DNA of 64,000 nucleotides from Parus major (GCF_001522545.3 NC_031774.1:48488017-48552016), one strand, 5' to 3'; positions 36,729 through 50,620 are shown, counted from the stretch's first letter. The notes: generated by a model not told the origin, from the letters alone. Numbers and translations are program-made.

Positions 36729-39700
36729 TGGGCTCATCTCAAGTTTACTGGTTTTCATTCTTCCACCATTTGAAGTCTGGGGTGTTGCAGGCTGCATTTC
36801 AGGAACAAAAAGGCCCCACCCTTTCCAGACACTGAGCTATGCCCCATCCATCAGTGCTGACTGCTCAAATAAAGCAAAAACCCTCCTTTTTCTTTAGTGT
36901 AGAGAGGGAAATTTGAATCTGCTTTCCTCTTGGTGGTGTTTTCCCCTTACGATAAACCAAGCTATTATTTTCAAAGTAAAATTCTGGTGATAATTTCCAA
37001 TGTCCACATATGTCTGCAGTACTGGTTTATAAAGCACTTTGGGGAACACTGGATGTGAAAGATTTAGCAATAAAATTTACATCTTTATATGAATAAATTA
37101 TATTTCAAGAATTCATTTGATAATTGTAGAAATATAATGGGCCAAAAATAATAGAGATGATACCTTGATGCATTGTTTTTGACTTGGTATTTGCATAAGG
37201 AGTATCTGAATTAGATCTTTGTATACTTGCAATTAAAACTAATTATGTTTAAGTATGTCTTAATTCATTTGTCCATTTGTGAATGAAACTTTCTTCCAAC
37301 ATCCATAGTAAAGACTATTAAAAGTATTAGCTTTTGTAAATGGGATTTACAGATTTTATAGTATTTTTTATTTACTCTAGAAAAAAATTTCCTCTCCTTG
37401 ATGCATACACACATGCACCTATGTCCACACATACTTCCCATGTACTAATGTTACCATTTTATTTAAGAGATCTCCTGGGAAATAAAAACAACAACAAAAA
37501 AATCAATAGAAAGAAACAATCTCTTCTTTGAGGAAAGGCTCATTTGTGAAGTTTGTTATAGCATAAATTTTAAGTGACTTTAAAATACATTCCCTGAGTT
37601 GAAAATAATCACGTTTCTTTGGACATGTCAAAGAACATAACGTATTTTCAATTGTAGACATTCAAATTCGGATAGAAATTGCAACCTCTACTTTTAAATT
37701 ACTTAATTCCTTATTTTAGTTTTTCACCTTCTTCTGCTGTATAATTTTATATTATCATGTAAAGGAAAATTCTGCCTTTAGATGTGCCCCTGTAGCTTCC
37801 ATTAACGTGAATGGCGTTCTGTATCTCAAATCAAAGTCAAATTTTGGTCGATACTATGTAACATTTTCCCTCTTATGTGTTCAGCAAAATGCAGTTTTAA
37901 TTTAAAAATGAAAGTGGTTTCATTACACCTGAGTGAAGTATACATAATTTCAGGCTGGTGGGTCAAAAGCAAAAGCTCAAATGCCTGGTGAGTGGTAGGA
38001 CTGTTTTTTTGTTCAGTTAATGACAATTTTGCCTGAAAAATACTTCACTATTGGATGTTATAGGACTGCCTTTAATATGGGTATGCTTTGTTAAGCCAAC
38101 TGAACAATGGAATCAGAGATTACAACTAGAAGGGATGTTAGATCATCTAATCTTCAGTGTACCCTATAATCCCTTTTTAAATATATCTACAGATGGTGTT
38201 TTAACACCTCTTCTTAGTGGTGGTTTAGCTGTTGGATTGTTCGTACTGCTGACTAAGCTTATTTCCTTTTAATTTTGAGGAGTTTACTTAAAGAATTATT
38301 GGTCAATTTGAAATTAATTTTGAATAAGAATGAAATCAGAGCTAGAATACAGCAAAATGGATCCAAATTCTCCCTCTCTAGTCATGAGAGCAGAAATTCT
38401 GAGATCAGATCTTCATGAAGTGTAAATTGCAGAGTAGTGGCACTGCATGTGAAGAAGCTGTTGTATGATGACAGAACTGGAGAAACTGGTTCCATGAAAA
38501 CAGCACAGCTGCTGACAGCTGTGTTTGCAAAGACATTTCTTGGAGATGCTGTGTTAGCAGTGTCTGCTGTGGGAGAAAAGACAGGGACTGGATGAGAGTG
38601 TTTGGGAAGGGGGTCCATGGCTGATCTTGTCCTGCCTAGAGAGCTATGGGTGCTGCTTACAGGTTTTACTTTAGACTGTAGCTTTTACTATGACCTGATC
38701 TCATGGCCAGCTTGGGTTAGGAAGAAAGCAACTCAGTTCTTTAATTCCCTAGGAAATTTCTCAGTGACAGAGTAATTAGTAAAGATGCACGGGACGTTTT
38801 CTTTTGGCATCAGTGGATAATGTAGTTTTTGGTTATTTAGACTATTTTGGTACCATAAAATGAGCCATGACAAAGGAATGAAAGCTGATATTTCAACACT
38901 GCCAGTGGTGATTCTTAGTAATCTCTTGAATTAGAGAAGTATTCAGGCTGAGTAGTTAGATTCTGTATATGACATTGCTTCTACATCTGTTTAATACAAA
39001 ACCAATTAGAATTTAGAAATATAGTCAACATAATTTCTAGAGGAGGGGGAAAGCCAGGGGAATTGAAACCTTCTGCTTTTAGATCAGTATTGCTGTTCTG
39101 TAACTAAGTGTTCAGCTGGTGAAATATGAGTGTTGAAATCACTGACTGATGATCCATTCCTTTACTTCTTGTCCTCATAAGGGCCAAGACAGGCTTTGGG
39201 TTTTCCTATGAGCATAGGGCACATGGATTAGGATCTTAGTGCTGTGGTTTGGAAAGAAGCAAGTGATGAAAAGGATTCACAGTGAGGCAGGTGCCAGGAC
39301 TTCATCCATCACACATTAAACAAATCAATGAAAAATACTGAAATTATTCACGGGATGTTTTGTTTGAAGGGTTTGGGTGGGAAGTGGAAAGAGGAGGGGG
39401 CTATGTAGAGCATATGGAGTGAGATGTGCCTTACTATTGAGAACTGGACTCTGACCCTGCTTGTAGCTGATGAGTTGGAAAAAGGCCAAAATGAATATAC
39501 TGAATTTTGAAAACAATTGCTCTGGTCAACTATAATAAGTGAGAGATTATTTTCAGTACATTATCTGCCTAGCAATGTTCTTTTTAATTGTTGCTTTGAA
39601 TTCATTCTAGCTACTTTTAACAGTGTGTTGCTTCAGTTTTATTGGAACCAAGAATACATATATTTCTTGAATTTTGGATTAATGTTTTTATACCTAGTGG

Positions 39701-42499
39701 GAACCAGAAAAAAAAATATCCTTTTTTTCCTCCCTGAAAACATTCTTAAAATTTGATATGTAAAAAGGAAAACATAAAGAAATTATTCTCCTACTGCCAT
39801 ATAAATATGGTATAGTTACTTGATTTCTATAAGAATTAAACTCAAATGTTTTAAAATGCATGCAAATTCTTGCAGAATATATATGAAAAAGTCACTATAA
39901 CTGTAGAAGCACTTCTGCTCCCTTGATAAATGGGACTTCTAGACCACACTTTATTGAGTCTCAGATTTTTAATAATTTGAATCCTGCAAGATTTAATTCT
40001 GCATAATTCTGGCTGAAATCAGCTTTTGATTGAGTTGTAATGGCTGTGTTATTGTAAATATCTCTTCATGCTAATGTTGTGCTGGAATTCAATAATATTT
40101 AGATGAAATTTCTAGCCTCAAGCAGTGTGGAAGCTGGATTTAGAAAGCCTGAAAGTTTGTGTCAAAAAGTCATTTATTTTTGGGAGGCCATAACATGCAC
40201 TGTAATAAATGGTCATCCCAAGGTCCAATTTAAATATATACAGTAGAAGAGAGAACAGTTGATACAGTTTTTTTGGGGTTTTTTTTACACCCTTGAGCTG
40301 CTGGACTGAATAGTATTGATTGAGCAGGGTTTTGTAACCTTAAATGATTTTGTACTGTAATCATCTGCAGTGAGAGTAGAGTTGGTGACACCAGAAGAGC
40401 AGGAATAAATCATGCTATCAGAACAGGCAGCCCATAGCCTGCTGCATTGTACTCTGATGTTACAGCAAAAATAACCTGTCTCCCAAAGCCCCTTATTCCA
40501 GATGTGGCTCTTTGGTCACATCTTTTTGCTTCTCAGCCTGGAAAATGTTCTGTACATGCAGGGTACATTTTTATTTTCAGTGCTTATATAGTTTGTATTA
40601 TTGTTTTCATTCTGTGTAATAGTGGAAAACCTTAGCACTTGTAAGGGATTAAAAGAACAAGTTCAAAAAGTTCAACCAAAATCACTGAATATTTTAAGAA
40701 GTATTTATAAGGGGGAAAAGAAAGAAGTCTGAAAATTGTCTGAAAAGGAAAAAAACCATGAGATTCTAGAAATTTTAGAAAATTGGGATATTTTACTCTA
40801 TGTAAACAGATATTTAATCACACACATCCGCTTTGGAGTTTTGTGTCCCATTATGAACTGTGGGGCTCCAAAGGGACGTGGTTCCCTGACTGACAGACAA
40901 TGGTCCTCCTTTATGTAAACTGTGTCTAAAGAATAAACATTTCTTATCAAAGTCCTAAGTTTTGAGAACAATAAATATATGCTGTGCATTCATGAACACT
41001 GAGAAATCTCATCATTAGTATGCATACAAATAATAAAGACAATCAAATATGTAGGAGCAGAATATGTTTACCAGGTAGAATCCGGGTCACTTGACATCAG
41101 TGAAGCTCACACTGATTTTTCTGGTCAGTCTCTTTTGTCCCCTAAATTCTTACCCTTAGTGTTTAAAGAATAAAATATTTAAATTTAAATGGTTGAGTTT
41201 TTAGATTTTTACAAAAAAAAGTACAGATTTCCTGACACATTTTTTTTTTAGGTTTGCAGTTCATTGCTTCAATTACAACCACATATTTTTGTCATCAGTT
41301 GTTTCAGAATATATATTGAATATGTCTCAGAGCACTCCTTTCCAAGGAGGATTTTTTGCTTTTAACAAACTCTCAGCTGTGTTGATTAGTTCAGATTTTA
41401 GGCTCCTCAGTCAAATATCATGTATATGAATTCATACATGTCACTACCTGGCTTGCTACCCATCAGAGAAGTTCATTTTTGCTATTAAAAAGGAGAAAAA
41501 ATTCTCTAAAGATTTTCTTAAGTTCAGATACAAAACCTGACTCAGCAGCAATACTCATCCCATTAAACATGGGCAAAACCTGGATATTTGTGGACACACC
41601 TTCCCTGCAATCACTGCTCTGATATATCTGATATATGCACTCAGCTTCAAGCAGGCTGCTTTGGCTGCTGCTGGCTGTAGAGCTGCAGCAGTGTGCAGCT
41701 TGGCATGGTCTCTTCAAATCTGCCTTGCAGACCTCCAGGCTATTAGCAGCATTGAGGCTTGGCTAGGTAAACCAGATCCATCTGAAAGACTGTCAGAATA
41801 AGCACTGCAGTCCAGATCTGTGCTTCAAACAGCAGCTAGCTTTAGTCCAGGTTTTTTTACTGGATGAGATGTCTTTCATGTACATTTATTTAAAGGGCTT
41901 ATAAACTTAGAAACTATTGAGTAAGTTGATGCTCTTGCCCAAACATTTTGATTGATTTGATTGAAAAGCATATGAAGAGATGAAAGACAAATTTATCTTC
42001 CTTGTAATGGGTACAAATATCTCAGATTAAAGCTGCAGTTAATATTGCAAGGCATCAGGAGAGAGTTTGCTTCTGCTGTGTAACTTAATGGCAGAGAAGA
42101 AAAGTCACTTCTATTTACATAGTGGTTCTAGAATGGAAAAAAAATGAAACAACATTTAGAACTTCTGTAGACAATGCCAATTTAGAAAGATTATCCTTTC
42201 TCTGTTTTACATGGACTCCTCTTAAAACCTGAGGTGAAATTTATTTGTCACCTTTGCTTGTTTGCTGGGGCTTTTCTGAGCCAGCTAGTATCTAATTTCC
42301 TTCTTTTCCTTGCTTTTCCTTGCAAGCAAAAGGTGAGACTCGTTACAAGACTTATCCTAGTTCTTATTCCCTGTATCTGTTAGTCAGCCCTTGCTGATTA
42401 TTTTTGCTGTATCAAGCCATAGTACATTAAAAGTGCTCTCCTCTCAAATGAAATGTCTTACAATTTAAATCTCACTAGGAGTGTCAGCATTGCCATGGG
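36729..42499. other. Mostly unique noncoding DNA
   Basis: Apart from the CR1-like tail fragment near 38.1 kb I see no assignable element. Some homeodomain/octamer-like sites occur (for example ATGCAAAT at 39859-39866) but are too sparse to call. No gene or RNA gene. Confidence 0.55.
38106..38180 (-). mobile_element. CR1-like LINE 3'-tail fragment
   Basis: About 75 bp resemble the reverse complement of a CR1 3' end: an 'atggaatcagagatta' block (degenerate tail repeats), then 'actagaagggatgttagatc' and 'atctaatctt', where the consensus has an 'aagggacct..agatcatctagtcc' pattern. Only the terminal part survives and the expected continuation (the 'ccctgcc' block) is eroded. The copy is much older than the one near 14.5 kb. 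It could be a chance resemblance, given the short length. Confidence 0.45.
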
Positions 42500-42760
42500 A
42501 CAACTCCATCTTCCCAAAGCAAACAAAATTGACACAGTTGATTTGGTGTATAAATGTCTGCAGCTTTATTAAATATGCATTAAAGTGCAACAGTCATAAA
42601 TTACATGCACTCAGCTCACTCAGAACATAATGTGTACAGCTAAATAACTTTCTGACTCTACAACCTAAGCAATAAGACCGACCTAAAGACAGACGGGATG
42701 CTGAAAGTCAGTTCCCTAAAGTGTTTGCCATCAGAGTATCATTTTATCATGCTGTTAAGC
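42500..42760. promoter_or_regulatory. Enhancer-like noncoding block
   Basis: Unique block with 'attaaatatgcattaaag' (about 42568-42585), 'cagtcataaattacatgc' (about 42591), a CpG-retaining 'gaccgacctaaagacagac' (about 42677) and 'atcatgctgttaagcat' (about 42747). It ends about 35 bp before a quadruplex motif. No ORF or repeat overlaps it. Confidence 0.3.
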
Positions 42761-42794
42761 ATCTCACCTCTCTTGTGTGGTGTATATATGAGTA

Positions 42795-42813
42795 GGGGAG
42801 GGAGGGGAAGGGG
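42795..42813 (+). other. G-quadruplex motif
   Basis: Four G-runs of 4, 3, 4 and 4 are separated by loops of 1, 1 and 2 A residues, satisfying the G3+N1-7 rule with very short loops, which favours stable parallel folding. It is an isolated G-rich island in AT-rich DNA. Confidence 0.75.
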
Positions 42814-45800
42814 AAAGTGAGATTTCTGTATTGCTTTTACTTTAAATTATCCATTTCATTTGCTTATTTGCACCTTTCTTGACATGGAATAATGGGCTGT
42901 TTGCTTCTTTGGTATTTCTGTTTGTTTCAGAGAAAGAAAATCTGCTCAAATAAAGAAATATTTGCTCATTCTAATAATTCTAATTTATATCTTATATTTA
43001 TATAACAATTTTATCATATGATGTTAATATATTTCAAAAGTTTATCATATATAGGAGTCACCCCTTTCCTTTAAAATCACCCCATTTTCCTGTGGGGATA
43101 TGCCCCAATTTCCTTTTTGTATGTACTTCTCCACCAGAGTGTATTCTAGGAAAGAATGATTTCTCAGCATGAAACAAAAGGGACATTGTTTTAGAGCAGA
43201 CAGAATGTAATTACTTGCGTTACTGAATACATGCCTATTATACAGTGAAGTGTCATGACTTGTTGATGTCTGCATGTACTGGAGTACTTTTCCAAATTTG
43301 ATCTGAAACCTGACTTTAATGGTCTTTCTGCCTCCCAATATCATGATTTTTCAAGGAGGATGCAGATTGTACTGATAACATTAACAATTATACTTTGTAG
43401 TACCTGTGTTTTACTGAACTTCTTCTGATGAGTGACCAATGTCAGCCCAGATCACTTCCTGATAATGCTCATATATAAGCATCAGCTGGCCAAGGAGAGA
43501 ACTGTACATTGCAGCCTTCCCATTGTCACTCAATTGAAGTTTTTGGTAGCTTGCTGCTTTTCTTTCATTTGTTTGTTCGTTTATTTGTTTGATTTTGTCT
43601 GGTTTGATTTTATTTTTCTTATAACACTGTATAGAGCATAAAAAAATTTAGTTGCCTTTTTCTGCTTCTTCTGACTGAAGTCCTTTCAAATGTTCATAGG
43701 ATCAGTGCCCTTTTTAAAAAAAAACACATTCCTTTGCAAAAATAGCTGTAACATTTATAAGGAACTAGTTTGTATCATGAAAAACAAGATAGGAAGACAT
43801 TAACTTTCTGACAATATCTCTAATTCGTGTTTATTTTATTTCTCATTGATTTATTGCCATAAGTCTCTTGGCTCTCTCCCAAACATCTCCTGGCAACAGA
43901 GTCAACCAAATTAATTTTGTCCAAGAAAAGATCTACTATGGTAAGTTAAAGTCTGTCTTTATCATCTGCTTAGTGATCTCTTGTGTGCTGCACTATACTT
44001 GCTTTATTTTCCCTTGCTTGATAAATACAAAAGGAAAATCTTGGGGTACATGGTATAGCTATGACCTATAGCTGCCTTTTGAGAGAACCTTTAATCTTCC
44101 ATGAGCTGTCACATTGGAAAGAGTCCTTCCTGATGAATTTTTGTTCTTTATGCTCTATAGATTAGTTTCTTACTTGTCTATTTCTGTTTCATAGCTAATC
44201 CTTGTTTAACATTTACAATTTCCTGATTACATTGCATAATACAGAGTAATTTGTTTCTTGTGGCTATTACTAGCTGAATTTAGATAACTCCTGTGTTCTG
44301 AAGTGTGAGTTGGTTCTGCAGTTTTAACTATATTTCTTAAGTAGTTTATTTTTGACCTCTTAACATTTAAAACTTTGTGATTTTTTTTCTAATTGCAAAT
44401 CAAAATAAGTGATCTGCCTTTAAACATTAAGGAATAAATTTTAGCTCTTTCTTGTTCTTCTGACTGCTCCTAAAATGAAGAAAACACATTATATCATAGC
44501 ATATATTTCACATCTTATGCTAGAAATATAGATAGAGTTTATTTTAATCTCTGGTTGATTGTTGAATGGATAACACTACTTAAAATTAAGTCCTTACCAG
44601 TGACACAGTGACAATAACTATAATATTAATAATTTCATAATTCAATTTTAATAACTTCAGCAATGTGATGCCATTTGAGCCACCTATGCATAATTCTTTA
44701 CACGATATACCAGGCTACCATCTCTGTTTGTCCAGACTTAGCCAAGCACAGCTTTGTCCTCATGAAACATAACTGGTAATAAGTAAGTTTTTGGAAATTT
44801 TTTGTTGCTCCACTAACACAGATGCTCTCTGCATAGTGGCTGGCAAATTGGATGAAATATTCCAATGGCAAGAAAAATAGTCTCTGTGGCTTCTGACTAT
44901 TTTCAAATTCTTTTACTGCCAGCACTGTGCTTTACAACCCTTCAGCTCACAAAAGTCTATCTGTAACTATGTGAACAAGGCATACAAAAGGGTATTCTCT
45001 GAGAGATGACCCAAGAGACAATTTGTAACCATGATAATTACAACTAACCCTGAAACATGTATCACTGGACTCTTCACAAAATACATGCACTTATGAAGAG
45101 TTTGCAGTGGTAGAAAAACAAAACCACTGTTTAAGGAACAGAATTTTTCTGAAAAAAGAGTGGCTTGTGGATGTATATAAGATGATTTGAGACAAAATCT
45201 TTTCAGACCTTGCCTTTTGCCAGAAGCCTGGTGCTAGTGAAGCATTAAATATATAAAAAAAATTTAAAACATTTGCAACAGATCCTTCACAATTAGACTT
45301 CAGCACACGATAGCCATTGCTGTTCATATGATGGCCACTGCAATCAGGTCTGAGAAGGCAATGACATCCCTTGGGACCCATAAGGCTGGCAGTCACCTTT
45401 TTATCCTTGTTTAGAGTGTGTGTTTGGTGGTGGGAAGAAGAACATTATTTGACTAGAAGTTATATCTCCTATATGTACCACTGACCTGATCTTTTTCCTG
45501 AGATGAAACTTTGAAAAGAGTTTCTCAGATAACCTTTGCTGAGTTCTGTAATATTCTGACCAATCAATCCCTATTGTCCAAAAATCTGAGAGAGAGAGGA
45601 GAGAGGGAATTCTTTGTATGCAAAGATGTGTAGCTCATGTTGTATCAAACTGTTGAAAATAAAGCACATTTTCTACACAACTGTTATGATTATCTCCAGG
45701 AAATATATACCTTTTTTTCCTTTTTTATTCTTGTAACAATAGCATTACAACCTACATGATATTTTCCAGAAAATCTGTGTGCTCAGACATGGCAGAGTTG

Positions 45801-47531
45801 AATTATTGTCCTGCTTTTTAAAGAGCTAATAAACTCGTTTCATGTATGATGTAGCAGAGAATGAATTCAGGAGGGAGAAATACATACAGCTACATTCAGG
45901 CTGTTAGATAAGTCTGAATATGATTTTGGGCCCAGAAAAAAAAAGAACCCTATCTTGCTCCTGCTATTGTGAGATACTAGCCAACTACCTATGATGAAAA
46001 AAGAAAATATAAAATTTTGTAATTGCATACTTCAGCTTTGTAATTTGGGTGTGCCTGAAGGAGGCCCTGTGGAACATAGCTGCATATATAATCCCATTTT
46101 CAGCATGGTTGTTGACATGGTAGTGAGCAAATCATTCAGATTGCTGAAATTTGCAGAGTGACAGATTACTGATGAAATATGCTTCAGATGGAAAAATAAA
46201 CAGGTGTGAAAGTTAAGTGCAGGATCCATTTCAATGGCCAGAGGTAGTTTTGTGTACCTAGGAACAAAGAAGTGTAGGACAAAGTTGTGTGAGAAAGAAC
46301 TTCAGCAAGGATTTATTTGTGAATATTCCTATGTGCTCCACTCTTAGTGAAGTGCCATGGTTCAACATGCTAATGGTACCTTCAGGGGCCAATATAGAAT
46401 TTTTTGGAATAATGGAATACATTCATTTATATTTGATACAAAAGCAATAGCTCCTGAAATAATGTATCCACTCCAGATATTCATGATTAGAAAGAATACT
46501 GATATATGGAGACCTTGAGATAAAAACTGCTACAGGATTGGTTAACATAATGAAAGACAGCTCTTACAGGAAGAAAACTTAAAGTATCTCAGATTGGTTT
46601 AGATATGTGTTTGGGGAATATGACAGGAATTCTTGATTTATTGTGTACAACTAGGAAAAAAAACCTGTAATTGTTAATAGCTGAAGCTGGACAGAAGATG
46701 ACAAAGAATTGCATGCCCTTCATCAACAAAGGCACTCAATCCCAAAATAATTTTCATTGTAGAAGACAATAAACCAAGGATGAGTACTTGTTTAAAGATT
46801 GTGAATCTAGATCAGCAACTATGTAGCTAAAGTAGAATTGAATATTAGAAAGCATTAAAATTTGAATAATTTTTTTAAATTGGAAAAATTGTGAAGCAAA
46901 GATGATAACCAGAACAGATATCATAGAGTAGCCTTTGAAAGTAGTTATTTTCTTTTCTTGAAAATATTAAACTAGTGCCTATAATGTCAAAGCAAGTCAC
47001 ATATCATTACTGAAATACTGAAACCTATGTTAATGAGCACAATTTAGTTTCTGCTTGTGGAGACTTTCCACTGATTTATCAAACCAGTAAATGCATGCTT
47101 ATCTTTTTTGCTATATTGGTGCCAAAATATCTAGATAAACAAATGAGGAAAAATGTATAGTGAATAATAATTTTAATTATTTAAAGTGGCACAGATATGA
47201 TGAGCAACAAAATTCTTAGATTTTTTTTTGTAACTGGGACAAAGTTCCTGGATTTTAACTAAGAACCAGCAGTTTCTTGAAACCACTTACACCTAGATTC
47301 CATAGTTAGGTGTTGCAGAACCTAAACACCTTCGAATTCTTTTCCTGAATCCTGCCAAATTTCCTGAATGTCTTACAATTATTCATTCCTTGAGTTCCTT
47401 GATGAGTTAATGCAAGATCCTTTAAAAAGCCAGATTTTGGAAGGTTTTCTTTTCTGATGTGTCATTTTTTTAACTAAGGATTGATTTTGCTGCAATACAT
47501 TCTTGGGCTTGAATCCTTTCTCAGCTTGGTT

Positions 47532-47573
47532 CTCTAATTTAGTCCTTCTAATTAGTCATTCTAATTTAGTCCA
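47532..47573. repeat. 14-bp minisatellite, three units
   Basis: Three adjacent variants of TCTAATTTAGTCCT, with one unit lacking a T. A local slippage or duplication product. Confidence 0.8.
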
Positions 47574-48903
47574 TTCACTAACTTTCATACTTTTCTGCAT
47601 AACAGGGATGACTACAAGGTAGATTTTTTTGATCAAAGGCAGTTGGACATTTTTCTGTGCTATTTTGGGGGCAAAGAGTCCTTGGACTGCATTCTACAAA
47701 TAAGATTTCCCATAAAAAGGAATGCTGCCCACTTTTCACTGAGGTTTCCATGTCTGTATCCTTTAAAAACATGGTTTAATGTTTGTATGTTTTCATAGGA
47801 ATTGTGTAATGTGTAGCATCTTGTTTCCACAAAACCCCTGTGCAGACAATAATAAGATATAAAGCTGCAATTACATGTATTATATGGGATCGATTGGACT
47901 AGCTGGGAACACATACCTGCATTTAAAACAGCTCAACCTGATTTTGAGTGCCCTTGATAATAAAATTTCTATCTTTAGCATTTTTCATCAATTGATTTCT
48001 GTGTACTCTATCATTTAAGGTTTCATATTCAAAAGTGTACTGAGAATGAGTTTCAAAATAATAAAATCCCTGTAGCACGGGGTATGGTGAATACTTCTGA
48101 AGTTCATGTCAAGGGGACACTCAGATGATATCACAAATCAGGCCCATGAAGTTGCTGCCAAGAAAGTCAACTTCTTCACCTATACAATGCTCTTGCATTC
48201 TGTGTAATTCTTTGTAATACTCTCCTCTTGGTTTGGCCCTTGTAATGCATTTTTGCCCTGCTCAGATTTTGTGGGTTTGTATGTTCTTCAGATAAATCTT
48301 TTTCAGAAAAACTGAAAGCAATGTGAAGCAATAGAGATGCTGCTTGCAGTGGAACTGCCCAGAAAAATCACCATTCACTTTTAGTCAGAAAATACAGTTA
48401 TTTTTCTGCGTTAGAGAGAGATTCCCTTGAGTGTTGCTACTCTGAGTAATATGGGAGAAAACATTCCAGATACTTTTAATTTGAAATAAGAATAAACAAA
48501 ACATAGGAATATTTTGAGAACTGATTCTCTGAGATACTTGATGGAGAAAACCAAAATAGGGCCTGACACTGGATCAGAGATGTGAGCATTTTGCTCCCAG
48601 GTCTGTTGCTTGTGTATTAGGTACAACAGTATCAAACTTAGGCCTATGTTTTGGTGAAAATATATTTTTGTCAGTATAGCCTTAAAGGACTAAAATGATT
48701 CTGTGGATATATTTTCATATACACTAGAGATTTCATGGACTGGATCATAATTTCAAAATATCAGTGGACAAGTAAAGAATAAAAACAGTAGCATCAACAA
48801 CAAGAGTAGTGAAACACAGGCACAGAGACATTTTAAATGAACATTTTAAATTGTTACCTTAATCTGACTTTCACAAGTATTGTTTTTTATTTCTCAAGGT
48901 TAT

Positions 48904-48958
48904 TTCTTTTTTTCTTTTTTTCCTTTTTTTCTTTTTTTTTCTTTTTTTTCTTTTTTTA
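48904..48958. repeat. (CT6-9)n pyrimidine tract
   Basis: About 55 bp of T-runs of 6 to 9 punctuated by single C residues. A pure polypyrimidine strand, probably length-variable. Confidence 0.92.
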
Positions 48959-50110
48959 ATGGCAATAGATAGACAAGCTATCAAATAAATCTGGTAGCAA
49001 ATATTATTTTGATGCTACTTAGTGCTTTTTGAACACATGAATCATGTGTGCTTTCTTTCTGAGAGAGAATGGGAAATGTTTCTGAGGGAAATTCATGTTT
49101 ATAAAATGAATGTAAGGGAAGTCAAAAACATGTTGTTGCAGACTAGTAAAAATTTTAGCCAGAACAGGCCCAGGTTTCAGATGAAGCACTAGACTAATCT
49201 TGTCTAATTATATACTTTCAAAGAAGTAATATGAGTTATTTTGCATGTAGTAGCTGAAAACAGTGTTCTTAATCTGTATTTTTATTTCACATTGAGCCTG
49301 GAATGACCACAGAATATTACAATAATTTATAACTTCTGCTCATAATTTTGGTGGTTTCTTTAGATTTGAGTGTTTTGTTTATTTGCCTGTTTGGCTTTTT
49401 TTTCCCCCTCAACCAAAAAAAAATTACTCTGGGCATTCTAAGTGTTTTGGTTCTTGATGCTGTGGTTTCATAAAGAAATATGATGAATCTATAAGTTTAA
49501 AAATAATGTAGGACTTTTTTATTTGTCAGAGTGCAATGAGAAAAGTTCCTTGATTTGTTGGTGTTTTTTGTTTGCCTCAAATATTGCAATTGCAAGAGTA
49601 CCCTTCAGGTCCAATAATTTTTTTTTACAGAAGAGTAAAGTCGTCTTAATTAGCTGCATAGTGCACAAAATATGCTATAAATGTATCAGATTATTTTATA
49701 AGACAGGTCAGATACATTTTCACTTTCTAAGTGGTAAAATGTTTGTTTTCTAAAAGTAGCATAGAATACTGTTTGAACAAGAAGTTTTACAGGCATTAGT
49801 AACTTATCTGTCACATGTAACTGAATCTAGAGCTGTTGGTGTGACAGAGAATTACAGCAATCTTATTATTGACTTTACAAATGAAGATATTTGAGTGACT
49901 TGTACAGGATTTTCCTGGAAAAGCAGAATTTTCATTCTGACATGGAGTTTGGAACTATGTGAAGGAAGACAAAAATATTGTCTAAGAGTTGGGTGAAAAT
50001 ATTTCTTACAAAGCAAAGTAAAATTCTAAAAACTCACAGACTAAGAAAGAAGTGTATTGACAAAACAATTATTTACTCATCCCTATAGACAATTTCAAAA
50101 ACTTTTTAGG

Positions 50111-50116
50111 CCCCAT
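50111..50116. repeat. Target-site duplication, left copy
   Basis: CCCCAT sits immediately before the TG start of the LTR and is repeated exactly after its CA end. Confidence 0.85.
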
Positions 50117-50365
50117 TGTTGGAGTCCATCAAGGCAAAGGGTTGGCAAGAGACTTTGCCCCAGGCCCTGAGGAGAAGAATCTCCCTAAATTAGAATGAGC
50201 AAAAGCTCACCCACAATTCTCCCTGAAAAGTTATATGAAAATAGTACTAGAAAGTTCTTCAGTTTCTCTGTTATTATTGGTTAGTATTTGCTGCATTGTT
50301 TTACATATTTCTAGTCCCTGTTTGTTATTGGACCCTTTCCCTCAGACTCCACCCCTAAACTACCT

Positions 50366-50372
50366 TATATAA
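50366..50372 (+). promoter_or_regulatory. TATA box of the LTR
   Basis: TATATAA lies about 250 bp into the LTR and about 80 bp before the polyadenylation signal, the usual core-promoter position at the U3/R border. Activity is not known. Confidence 0.7.
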
Positions 50373-50452
50373 GTTATTTACTTACCCTGGACCCCGGCCT
50401 TTTTGGTGCAACCCTCTTTGGTTGTTTGGATTATATGTTTGTTGTTTTCACT

Positions 50453-50458
50453 ATTAAA
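50453..50458 (+). terminator. Polyadenylation signal of the LTR
   Basis: ATTAAA, the most common variant polyadenylation hexamer, lies downstream of the TATA box and is followed by T-rich DNA, as expected near the R/U5 boundary. Confidence 0.55.
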
Positions 50459-50620
50459 CTTCTTGTTTATTGTAACTTATAACTTCTTATTTAGCTTATT
50501 ATTCTTCTTTGGGTCACTGAATTGTGCCCAAACCTCTTTTATTCATCACCCTTTTGAGGACCTCTCACCGAGGATCCTGTGGTAACACCTGGCCAGACCA
50601 TCCGGGCCCAGCATGTTACA

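Larger units (their letters stand above)
42814..50110. other. Unique noncoding DNA
   Basis: Holds the 14-bp minisatellite near 47.55 kb and the pyrimidine tract near 48.93 kb. The stretch 46260-46800 has a vaguely LINE-like texture but no landmark I can place. Frames of 99-101 codons at 43045-43344 and 45091-45396 (minus) have no recognisable product. Confidence 0.55.
50117..50620 (+). mobile_element. Solo LTR of an endogenous retrovirus
   Basis: A 504-bp unit starts TGTTGG and ends GTTACA, and is bounded on both sides by the identical 6-bp sequence CCCCAT (50111-50116 and 50621-50626), a target-site duplication. Inside, in the order expected for U3-R-U5, are a TATATAA box (50366-50372), a GC-richer start-site area just downstream, an ATTAAA polyadenylation signal (50453-50458) and a T-rich then GC-rich U5. 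No primer-binding site, gag, pol or env follows, so this is a solo LTR left by recombination between the two LTRs of a provirus. Six-base duplications are the rule for alpha/beta-like (class II, ERVK-type) bird retroviruses, so class II is the most likely assignment. The exact family is not named. Confidence 0.88.

Noticed and set aside
45091..45396. 101-codon minus-strand ORF
   Set aside because: Its Cys/Gly-containing start looked gene-like, but no family could be recognised and there is no splice or promoter support.
46260..46800. LINE-like texture on the plus strand
   Set aside because: No ordered series of landmarks could be matched.
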